Shown here in pieces: positions 5,349 through 10,765 of a stretch of 10,765 nt of DNA. The position numbers were made by a program, and so were the translations under genes. The notes below the pieces were generated by a model that was not told the DNA's origin, did not search any database, and worked only from the letters and a program-made list of their open reading frames with translations. The stretch is from assembly GCA_003222235.1 (NCBI GenBank), contig QHVD01000007.1:1-10765 (forward strand), given 5' to 3'. Position 1 is the stretch's first letter. The number at the start of each line of letters is the position of its first letter. This stretch comes from Gemmatimonadota bacterium (GTDB lineage Bacteria; Gemmatimonadota; Gemmatimonadetes; Gemmatimonadales; GWC2-71-9).

Positions 5349-5834
5349 ATGCCCTACACCCCCGCCGAGCGCGCGGCGCTGATCGAGCGCTACGCGCACG
5401 GGCCGACACTGCTCAAGCGCGCGCTCGCCAAGGTACCGCCCGAGGCGCTCCAGTGGAAACCCGCGGCGGGTCGGTGGTCGGCGCACGAGATCATCGTGCA
5501 CTGCGCGGACAGCGAGACCAACGCGCACATGCGGCTGCGATACCTGCTCGCCGAGCCGGAGCCCCTCATCGTGGGATACGACCAGGACGGCTGGGCCCTC
5601 GCGTTCGACTACCATGCGCATCCGATCGACCTCGCCCTCGCGACGGTCGAGGCGGTGCGGGCGAACACGGTCCCGCTGCTCAAACGGATGACGGACAAGG
5701 ACTGGCAGCGGGTCGGCAAACACACCGAATCGGGCCGCTACGCGGCCGAAGACTGGCTCGCGATCTACGGTGAGCACCTCGAGAAGCATGCCCGCCAGGT
5801 CGAGCGCAACCTGGCCGAGTGGAAGGCCCGATGA
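5349..5834 (+). CDS. DinB-like (DinB/YfiT superfamily) metal-binding four-helix protein
   Basis: This 161-residue protein has the layout of the DinB/YfiT superfamily, four-helix bundles with a three-histidine metal site. The usual W-K-P-A-A-G-x-W-S-A-H-E-I-I-V-H motif is at 37-51. His51 is the first metal ligand and His143 and His147 (GEHLEKHARQ) the other two. The family includes bacillithiol and mycothiol S-transferases and many uncharacterised enzymes; it is unrelated to DNA polymerase IV despite the name. No signal peptide is seen, so it is cytoplasmic. Start ATG 5349 has a good AGGAG. Its stop TGA overlaps the ATG of the next gene (ATGA at 5831-5834), so the two are translationally coupled. 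Reaction and thiol substrate cannot be told from sequence alone. Confidence 0.9.
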   Translation: MPYTPAERAALIERYAHGPTLLKRALAKVPPEALQWKPAAGRWSAHEIIVHCADSETNAHMRLRYLLAEPEPLIVGYDQDGWALAFDYHAHPIDLALATVEAVRANTVPLLKRMTDKDWQRVGKHTESGRYAAEDWLAIYGEHLEKHARQVERNLAEWKAR

Positions 5835-6226
5835 GAGGGTTCTTCTACCGCCTCGTCATCACCGCGCTCGGCCTTTGGGCCGCGACGACGATCGTCCCGG
5901 GAGTGAAGATCGATACCGCGGCCCACCTCATCATCGCTGCGCTGCTGCTCGGGTTGGTGAACGCCGTGATCCGGCCGTTCATCCTCATCTTTACGCTGCC
6001 CCTGACCGTGCTCACCCTCGGGCTATTCATCTTGGTCGTGAACGGCATCTCGCTCGAGATCGTGGCATGGCTCGTACCCGGGTTCAAGCTGGCCGGCCTC
6101 GGCTCGGCGATCCTTGGCTCGATCGTGGTCGGGCTCATCGGCTGGTTCGCGTCGGCGTTCGTCGGCGGCTCGGGCCGGATCGAGCGCTACCGGCACATCG
6201 AAGTGACGGGACGCCGTATCGACTGA
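5831..6226 (+). CDS. DUF360/'phage holin family' small integral membrane protein
   Basis: This 131-residue protein is almost wholly membrane-embedded. It has four hydrophobic segments (about 5-22, 30-47, 50-72, 90-112) and a short basic tail (SGRIERYRHIEVTGRRID). The marks N-A-V-I-R-P-F-x-L-I-F-T-L-P-L-T-V-L-T-L-G-L-F (44-66) and N-G-I-x-L (71-75) are typical of the YvlD/DUF360 family (PF04020 type). Databases label it 'phage holin family', although members are chromosomal proteins of unknown function. Start ATG 5831 overlaps the DinB-like stop by four bases; GGAAGG at 5821-5826 inside that gene is the RBS. No phage genes are nearby, so a lysis role is not supported. An envelope role is only a guess. 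Confidence 0.9.
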   Translation: MRGFFYRLVITALGLWAATTIVPGVKIDTAAHLIIAALLLGLVNAVIRPFILIFTLPLTVLTLGLFILVVNGISLEIVAWLVPGFKLAGLGSAILGSIVVGLIGWFASAFVGGSGRIERYRHIEVTGRRID

Positions 6227-6248
6227 TGGACCGGGTCTGCGGCGCGGT

Positions 6249-6286
6249 CCTCACCCCCTGGTCCCCTCTCCGCGATGCGGAGAGGG
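6249..6286. repeat. Dispersed-type hairpin repeat (CCTCACCCCC box plus 10-bp stem)
   Basis: A CCTCACCCCC box (6249-6258) is followed by a perfect 10-bp stem, CCCTCTCCGC/GCGGAGAGGG (6264-6273 and 6277-6286), around a three-base GAT loop. This arrangement is common as an intergenic repeat in many GC-rich genomes (from memory). It lies 22 bases after the DUF360 stop and could serve as a transcript 3' end. It lacks a T-tract. The loop also supplies an ATG (6275) in the frame of the next gene. Confidence 0.7.
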
Positions 6287-6325
6287 AGAACGAGGAGCGG
6301 GCTGGCTGACGCTCGCGGGGGCGAT

Positions 6326-7453
6326 GTGGCGGGGCTGACCCCCCGAGACACGCGAGCGCTCCTCCTCGCGGGCGCGCTCTACGCCGCGATCGTCATCCCC
6401 ATCGGCATCCACAAGGGCGGCGACTTCACCCAGGAGCTCACCCAGAGCGAGCGGCTGCTGCGCGGCCTGCCGCTCTATGTCGCAAACCCCGAAAAGGGCG
6501 TCTGGTGGCCGCCGTTCACGGCGCTCGGGCTCGTACCGTTCGCGCTGGTCGCGCGCTGGAGCCTCGCGGCGGCGAAGACCGGCTGGGCCCTGCTGAACGT
6601 GTTCTGCCTCGGCTGGACGCTCGCCCGCGCGCGCGCCTGGACCGCGGCCTGGGCGCCGATCGCGGTCACGGTGGCGGCGGTGGCGAAGCCGTTGCAGAGC
6701 AACTTCGAGCACTTGAACCTCACCCCGATCCTGCTGGCGCTCATCGTGGCCGCGGCGGCCGATCTCGAGTCGCGGCGCGACACCCGGGCCGGGGTCTGGA
6801 TCGGAGCCGCAACCGCGATCAAGGGGTTCCCCGCGCTGCTCCTCCTGTATCTGGCGTGCCGCGGCCGCTGGCGCGGGCTCGCTACCGGAGTCGCCGTGGC
6901 GGGAGGTTTGACCCTCGGCGCGATGCTGCCGTACGGCCCCCCCCCCGTGGGTGCGGCGACGGCCGTGCTCGACTGGCTGCGCATCACACACCAGGGCGCC
7001 GTGCTGACCCGGTATGGCACGCAATCGCTGCCCGGCTTCGCGTTCTTCTTCGGTTGGCCGTCCGCGGTGGTCCTGGCGCTCGAGCTGTGCTGTTTCGCCG
7101 CGGTCGCATTCGCCCTGGGACGGCCGGCCTCAGGGGACGCGATCTTTTTCGATATCGGGGCTGTCACGCTGCTGGCCGTGCTGGTGTCCCCGATCGCCTG
7201 GCTGTACTACTACACGCTCGCCTTCCCGGCCTGGCTCGCACTGCTCCAACGCCCGAGGCCTTACGACCCATGGGTGCGAGCCTCGCTCCTGATCGCCGGC
7301 GTGCTCACGTCCGGCGTTTTGACCTTCGGCCTTTATCCCAACTTCCTCTGGTTCATCCGTGACCCCAACTACACGTGGGGCGGCCTGGCGCTACTCGCCG
7401 TCCTCGTGCTCGCTCGCTCCCCCGAACCCCGACTCGTTCCACAACCGGTATGA
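6326..7453 (+). CDS. GT87-like polyprenol-dependent membrane glycosyltransferase (DUF2029)
   Basis: This is a polytopic membrane protein of about 375 residues with some nine to ten hydrophobic helices. Family-like marks of the DUF2029/GT87 glycosyltransferases are the acidic first loop GGDFTQELTQSERLLRGLPL, the W-W-P-P-F-T-A-L-x-x-x-P-F-A-L segment (usually Y-P-P-F), FEHLNLTPILLAL and the A-A-T-A-I-K-G-F-P-A-L-L-L-L-Y-L segment. Such enzymes transfer a sugar from a polyprenyl phosphate donor outside the inner membrane. ATG 6275 is also in frame, but it lies in the loop of a dispersed repeat and would add 17 repeat-encoded residues. I prefer GTG 6326, ten residues before the first helix, with a weak GGGGG upstream. 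A C10 tract (6937-6946) within the gene could be slippage-prone. Acceptor and sugar are unknown. Confidence 0.85.
   Translation: MAGLTPRDTRALLLAGALYAAIVIPIGIHKGGDFTQELTQSERLLRGLPLYVANPEKGVWWPPFTALGLVPFALVARWSLAAAKTGWALLNVFCLGWTLARARAWTAAWAPIAVTVAAVAKPLQSNFEHLNLTPILLALIVAAAADLESRRDTRAGVWIGAATAIKGFPALLLLYLACRGRWRGLATGVAVAGGLTLGAMLPYGPPPVGAATAVLDWLRITHQGAVLTRYGTQSLPGFAFFFGWPSAVVLALELCCFAAVAFALGRPASGDAIFFDIGAVTLLAVLVSPIAWLYYYTLAFPAWLALLQRPRPYDPWVRASLLIAGVLTSGVLTFGLYPNFLWFIRDPNYTWGGLALLAVLVLARSPEPRLVPQPV
6937..6946 (+). repeat. C10 homopolymer tract inside the glycosyltransferase gene
   Basis: Ten consecutive C bases encode the P-P-P of P-Y-G-P-P-P-V. The reading frame is intact in this sequence, with family motifs on both sides. 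Gain or loss of one C would truncate the enzyme. Confidence 0.9.
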
Positions 7454-7506
7454 CGCCCGCCCTGCCGGCCGTCGCGATCGAGCTGCAGCCGATGACGCCA
7501 ATCCCC

Positions 7507-7512
7507 GAGAGG
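7507..7512 (+). promoter_or_regulatory. RBS that decides the GTG start of the D-threonine aldolase-like gene
   Basis: GAGAGG is five bases before GTG 7518. The frame is open further upstream to ATG 7359, but that part overlaps the glycosyltransferase gene and encodes low-complexity residues unlike the family. Confidence 0.7.
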
Positions 7513-7517
7513 TAGCC

Positions 7518-8621
7518 GTGTCCCCGCCCGTCCAGGATCTCGAGACCCCCGCTCTGCTGCTCTACCTCGACGTCGTGCAGCGCAACGTGAAGCGGATGGC
7601 GGAGCGGGCGCGCCGGCTCGGCGTCACGCTCCGGCCGCACGCCAAGACCCACAAGTGCGTGGAGCTAGGGGCTCTGCAGCTCGAGCAGGGCGCGAACGGG
7701 CTCACCGTAGCCACCACGGTTGAGGCCGAAACGTTCGCCCGGGCCGGCGTCCGCGATCTCACCTGGGCATTCCCCATCGATCCGGGTCATATTGCTCACC
7801 CGCGCCGCATCCTGGCCGACACCGGCGTCACGGTGCGCGTGGTAGTGGACGATCTCGACGCCGCCAGAGCCCTCGCGGGGTCGGGACTGCACGCCTGGCT
7901 CAAGGTCGACTGCGGCTATCACCGCGCCGGGGTCGACCCGACCGCGCCGTACGCGCTCCAAGTCGCCCGGGAGCTGGGACGCGAGCGCGGGATCACCTTC
8001 GACGGGATCCTCAGCCACTCCGGCCACGCCTACCGCACGAAGAGCCGGCAGGAGGCGGCGCAAGTCGCCGAGGACGAACGGCGCGTGATGGTCGGGTTCG
8101 CGGAGCGCCTGCGCGCGGAAGGGATCCCGGTGCGGGGCATCAGCGTCGGCTCGACGCCGGCGATGGCGGCGGCGGAGCGGCTGGACGGCGTCACCGAGGC
8201 CCGGCCCGGCAACTACGTCTTCTACGACCGCACGATGGTGCTGATCGGCTGTTGTGCGCCGGAAGACGTGGCCGTGACGGTGCTCGCCTCGGTCGTGTCC
8301 CATCAGCCCGGAGCATCGCACTTCATCGTCGATGCCGGGGCGCTGGAGCTCTCCAAGGACGTGGGGCCGACCCACCTCGACCTCCCCCCAGCGATGGGCC
8401 TGATTCGGGATCATGCCGAGCTCACCGTCGCCACGCTCTCGCAGGAGCACGGCTTGATCCGCGCCGAGTCGCCCGCGGCGATCGAAGGCCGGTTCAAGGT
8501 GGGGGAGAAGCTCGAGATCGTCCCGAACCACTCTTGCCTCACCGTCGCGCACTTCGACTACTACCACGTCGTGCAGGACGGGCGCGTGGTGGAGCGCTGG
8601 AAGATCGAACGGGCGAGATGA
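7518..8621 (+). CDS. D-threonine aldolase / D-serine dehydratase-like PLP enzyme
   Basis: This is a fold-type III (alanine racemase-like) PLP enzyme of 367 residues, the usual length of the D-threonine aldolase/D-serine dehydratase family. The N-terminus D-L-E-T-P-A-L-L-L-Y-L-D (7-18) is the family opening. R-P-H-A-K-T-H-K (39-46) holds the Schiff-base Lys43. KVDCGYHRAGV and the L-S-H-S-G-H-A-Y segment line the barrel, G-S-T-P is the phosphate-binding loop, and P-N-H-S-C near the end gives His338 and Cys340. The H-x-C pair is the zinc site described for eukaryotic D-serine dehydratase, while characterised bacterial D-threonine aldolases have H-x-D, so dehydratase activity is possible. It would cleave or deaminate D-hydroxy amino acids in the cytoplasm. 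Start GTG 7518 is set by GAGAGG. It follows the glycosyltransferase gene by 64 bases. Confidence 0.9.
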   Translation: MSPPVQDLETPALLLYLDVVQRNVKRMAERARRLGVTLRPHAKTHKCVELGALQLEQGANGLTVATTVEAETFARAGVRDLTWAFPIDPGHIAHPRRILADTGVTVRVVVDDLDAARALAGSGLHAWLKVDCGYHRAGVDPTAPYALQVARELGRERGITFDGILSHSGHAYRTKSRQEAAQVAEDERRVMVGFAERLRAEGIPVRGISVGSTPAMAAAERLDGVTEARPGNYVFYDRTMVLIGCCAPEDVAVTVLASVVSHQPGASHFIVDAGALELSKDVGPTHLDLPPAMGLIRDHAELTVATLSQEHGLIRAESPAAIEGRFKVGEKLEIVPNHSCLTVAHFDYYHVVQDGRVVERWKIERAR

Positions 8622-8679
8622 GCGCCTCCCGACCCATCTTACCAACTACCTTCCTTTACGTCTACGTCATGAGCCTACC

Positions 8680-8958
8680 ATGAAGCTCTTCTTCCGCCAT
8701 CTCGTCGTCGTCGCGCTCCCGCTCGTGTTCGGCCTCGCCAGCGGCTACGGGTTCGCGCGCAGCCAGGGCTCGTGCGGCAGCCTCGTCGGCCCGATCTTCG
8801 CGGCCAAGTGTCACGGCCGCCTGCTCGAGTACCAGATGAAGTTCCAGACCGCGGGCACGGCCATCGGGACGGTGGTAGCGGCGGCGCTCGGCGCCTGGCT
8901 GGAACATCGGCGGCGCCGGGTCGTACAACGAGCGAACTCCGGAGGAGGGCCGTCATGA
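8680..8958 (+). CDS. Small membrane protein with two helices, unknown function (92 aa)
   Basis: The protein has two hydrophobic helices (about 8-26 and 57-74), each bounded by basic residues at the outer termini (K2, R6, and HRRRR at 76-80), so both ends should face the cytoplasm. The loop between them (27-56) would then lie in the periplasm and holds two cysteines, Cys32 (GSCGS) and Cys44 (AKCHGR), well placed for a disulfide. I do not recognise a family. The stop TGA overlaps the ATG of the DUF2914 gene (ATGA, 8955-8958), so the two are coupled and may act together. No strong Shine-Dalgarno is seen before ATG 8680; the 58-base gap after the aldolase gene is slightly AT-richer and may hold a weak promoter. 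Confidence 0.75.
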   Translation: MKLFFRHLVVVALPLVFGLASGYGFARSQGSCGSLVGPIFAAKCHGRLLEYQMKFQTAGTAIGTVVAAALGAWLEHRRRRVVQRANSGGGPS

Positions 8959-9380
8959 AACACCTTGGCACGATCCTCACTACCCTGTCGCTCGCCGCCG
9001 CGCCTACCCTCGCGGCACAGGACACCACCCAGGCCCAGCCGCCCGCCACGCCGGCCCTCGAGGTCAGCGAGGCCGTGGTGGCGAAGTCGGTGGTGGATCG
9101 AGCACCCCAGGACACGGGCTCTGCATTCACCCCGGACGTGGGCCAGGTCGTGTGTTGGACCAAGCTGAGCGGCGCGCCGGCAGGGAGCGAGACGACGATC
9201 CACCACGTGTGGTTCCACGGCGACACGCAGGTGGGCGACGTCGAGCTGCACGTGAGCGGATCGCCGTGGCGCACGTGGAGCCGGAAGACAGTTCCGGCCG
9301 AGTGGACCGGCGCCTGGCACGTGGAGGTGAGGGACGCGTCCGGGACCGTGCTGAAAAGGATCGACTTCACGGTCGGGTAG
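8955..9380 (+). CDS. Secreted DUF2914 domain protein
   Basis: This is a 141-residue protein with a Sec signal peptide (MKHLGTILTTLSLAAAPTLA, likely cleaved before AQD) and a Pro/Ala/Thr-rich linker to about residue 45. One DUF2914 domain follows. Its marks are V-V-C-W-T-K-L (65-71), T-I-H-H-V-W-F-H (81-88), S-P-W-R-T-W-S-R-K-T (103-112) and T-G-A-W-H-V-E-V-R-D-A-S-G-T-V-L-K (118-134). The domain is an all-beta module of unknown function, often found on envelope proteins. GGAGGA stands just before ATG 8955, which lies in an ATGA overlap with the upstream membrane-protein gene. A short hairpin (9383-9397) follows the stop, so the pair may be the end of a transcript. Confidence 0.88.
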   Translation: MKHLGTILTTLSLAAAPTLAAQDTTQAQPPATPALEVSEAVVAKSVVDRAPQDTGSAFTPDVGQVVCWTKLSGAPAGSETTIHHVWFHGDTQVGDVELHVSGSPWRTWSRKTVPAEWTGAWHVEVRDASGTVLKRIDFTVG

Positions 9381-9382
9381 TA

Positions 9383-9397
9383 GGGCGCCGGACGCCC
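9383..9397 (+). terminator. Possible weak terminator hairpin after the DUF2914 gene
   Basis: GGGCG (9383-9387) pairs with CGCCC (9393-9397) across a five-base loop, two bases after the stop TAG. There is no T-tract, so intrinsic termination is uncertain. Confidence 0.3.
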
Positions 9398-9461
9398 GAT
9401 CAGCCCCGCGTCACCCCGACCCGGGCAGAGGCGGTGGAATGGCCCGGCGAAAGGGCGAACC

Positions 9462-10727
9462 ATGAACCACCCGAGCGGAAGAGAGCCGGTTCCGCCGCAC
9501 ACGGTATTCCTGCAAAGGAGGGCCGGTCCGGTCTCCGAAGGCTCATTCGAGACGCGGCTGGGCCAGGGCGCCTTCCTTGCGCTTCGGCTGGTGGACCTCC
9601 TCGCGCCGGATCGGCAGCCGGTGCATCCGGACGCTTTCCACTACCAGCATGCGGCGACCGAGCGCTACTGCGAGGACCTCCCGGCGGAGTGCGCTGAGAC
9701 GGCCCATCTCCAAGGCCTCGTAGCGACCGCCGCCGACGCCGCGCGAGCCAAAGATGGCCGCCTCGTGATTCCCGCATTGTTCGCCTACGCGCTGCATCTC
9801 GAGGACCGCTTGAAGCTCGGGGAGGCGTTCGACGTGTTGGAGACGCTCCTCCGGGTGGGCGGCGACCGCGTCAGTGCGGCCGACGCGATCACGACTCGGC
9901 TCCGGATGGCGCGCGTGCTCCGCAAGCTCAACGAGTTCGACGCAGCCGACGACCTGTACGCCGAGGCAGGAGCCCTGGCCTCGCGCGCGAACGACGGGCA
10001 TGCTGCCCTACTGAGCCGGATCGGTGCGGCGAGCGTGCTGTGGGGTCGCGGCAACCTAACCGGGGCGGAGCAAGCATATCGGACGTGCCTTGCCGATGCA
10101 CGCCACGCCCGCGACCAGGACGCCGAGGGCCGTGCCGAGCATGGTGTTGGCGTCGTCCTGTATGCCAGGGGCCAGCCGGACCTGGCAGTCCCCCATTTGT
10201 GGCGCGCGTTCGAATTGTATTTGGACGATTCGTCCCGCGTCCGCGCGCTGAGTGATATGGGGGTAGGGCTATTAGCGATCGGGGACGCGGTCGCGGCAGA
10301 ACGTGCTTTGTCGGAAGCCGTGCGGCGCGGTGGCGGCGCCGACCACGTCACGAACGCCATGGTCGAACTGATGCACTGCGCCTCATATCGTCGCGACCGT
10401 GTGAGATTTGCCAGCTGGCGGAAGCAGTGCGAAGCGCGCGTGGACGACATGCCACCGAACATCCGCACGGACTTCTACCTGAAGCAAGGGATCGGTCAGG
10501 CGCGCTTCGGCCGCTTCCGGCGCGCCGAGGCTTCGATGAGGCGAGCCCAGGAGATCGCCACCGCACACGGACTGCACGAATTCGAGTTCCGCATCGAGCG
10601 GATATTGGTCGGCCTCGAGGAGTGCGAGCCGGAGATCGCGCGGGAACCGCACGCTGGGACGGAGCCCGTGTTCCAGACCGACGAGCTGCGCGAGGTGTCG
10701 GAGTGCCTCGCACAGCTCGCGGGCTGA
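9462..10727 (+). CDS. Tetratricopeptide-repeat protein, possible regulator (421 aa)
   Basis: This is a soluble protein without signal peptide or membrane helix. From about residue 105 on it is a chain of helix-turn-helix TPR-like units. The clearest are 143-178 (RLRMARVLRKLNEFDAADDL), 182-218 (RIGAASVLWGRGNLTGAEQA), 222-255 (HGVGVVLYARGQPDLAVPHL), 259-290 (SDMGVGLLAIGDAVAAERAL) and 334-370 (YLKQGIGQARFGRFRRAEAS). The first ~100 residues carry no HTH DNA-binding domain that I can recognise. Such cytosolic TPR arrays bind proteins or peptides; Rap-type (RRNPPA) regulators have similar length and also lack an HTH, but that link is only analogy. Start ATG 9462 is preceded by AAGGG. Codon use is slightly less GC-biased than the neighbours (for example TTG, TAT, GAT runs around 10200-10270), hinting at a different history. 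No partner gene is in the window. Confidence 0.8.
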   Translation: MNHPSGREPVPPHTVFLQRRAGPVSEGSFETRLGQGAFLALRLVDLLAPDRQPVHPDAFHYQHAATERYCEDLPAECAETAHLQGLVATAADAARAKDGRLVIPALFAYALHLEDRLKLGEAFDVLETLLRVGGDRVSAADAITTRLRMARVLRKLNEFDAADDLYAEAGALASRANDGHAALLSRIGAASVLWGRGNLTGAEQAYRTCLADARHARDQDAEGRAEHGVGVVLYARGQPDLAVPHLWRAFELYLDDSSRVRALSDMGVGLLAIGDAVAAERALSEAVRRGGGADHVTNAMVELMHCASYRRDRVRFASWRKQCEARVDDMPPNIRTDFYLKQGIGQARFGRFRRAEASMRRAQEIATAHGLHEFEFRIERILVGLEECEPEIAREPHAGTEPVFQTDELREVSECLAQLAG

Positions 10728-10738
10728 GCCAGTTAGGC

Positions 10739-10756
10739 GAAGGGGCTTCACCCTTC
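10739..10756 (+). terminator. Possible terminator hairpin after the TPR gene
   Basis: GAAGGG (10739-10744) and CCCTTC (10751-10756) form a 6-bp stem with a six-base loop 11 bases after the stop codon. No T-tract follows within the window, so this is only a candidate. Confidence 0.35.
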
Positions 10757-10765
10757 ACGGCCGCC

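Noticed and set aside
4800..5789. Minus-strand open frame of 329 codons
   Set aside because: It runs antisense to a lipoprotein gene and the DinB-like gene and straight through the palindrome cluster, with no recognisable domain.
5349..5834. DNA polymerase IV (also called DinB)
   Set aside because: It is a 161-residue four-helix protein with a His51/His143/His147 metal site; the shared name refers to a damage-inducible Bacillus gene and not to the polymerase.
5831..6226. Prophage holin
   Set aside because: Only the family name suggests phage; no endolysin, spanin, structural or integrase gene is nearby and the gene is coupled to a DinB-like housekeeping-type gene.
6251..7024. Minus-strand open frame of 257 codons opposite the glycosyltransferase
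   Set aside because: Its sequence is Arg/Gly/Asp-rich antisense of a membrane protein gene with clear helices and family motifs, and it begins and ends without supporting signals.

Overview
The window is about 10.8 kb of very GC-rich bacterial DNA, gene-dense and without RNA genes, integrases or complete insertion sequences. Exported proteins dominate: three lipoproteins, a Tat-signal enzyme, a periplasmic efflux adaptor and a secreted DUF2914 protein. The organism is a diderm. The style of the small lipoproteins and the mix of families (DUF2784, DUF2914, GT87, DinB-like, Tat-exported class V aminotransferase) remind me of Gemmatimonadota or a related soil phylum. That assignment is from memory of such genomes and is not proven by any marker here.

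Layout. (1) 2-607: 3' end of an RND-type efflux periplasmic adaptor, converging with a gap of only 5 bases on a minus-strand seven-bladed Vgb/streptogramin-lyase-like propeller gene (613-1593). (2) 1751-3427: a DUF2784 membrane protein gene broken by an exact 10-bp tandem duplication, then a Tat-signal class V (isopenicillin N epimerase-like) PLP enzyme. The duplication puts the two reading frames in register, giving one long spurious fusion ORF. (3) 3352-4278, minus: a kynurenine formamidase-like cyclase lipoprotein. A heptanucleotide repeat has apparently given it an unnatural C-terminal tail that overlaps the end of the aminotransferase gene. (4) 4440-5148: two short lipoprotein genes, the first behind a near-consensus promoter that would make a leaderless mRNA. 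(5) 5149-5348: an intergenic cluster of four small palindromes, then a DinB-like protein and a DUF360-type membrane protein coupled by an ATGA overlap (5349-6226). (6) 6249-6286: a dispersed-type hairpin repeat, then a GT87 membrane glycosyltransferase carrying a C10 tract, and a D-threonine aldolase/D-serine dehydratase-like PLP enzyme (to 8621). (7) 8680-9380: a two-helix small membrane protein overlapping by ATGA a secreted DUF2914 protein. (8) 9462-10727: an orphan TPR protein.

No single pathway links these genes. The strongest signals are repeat-driven edits of genes: the 10-bp duplication, the heptad repeat in the cyclase tail, and start codons lying inside dispersed hairpin repeats. 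The leaderless promoter is also notable. I see no convincing evidence for a complete new defence, mobile or biosynthetic system.
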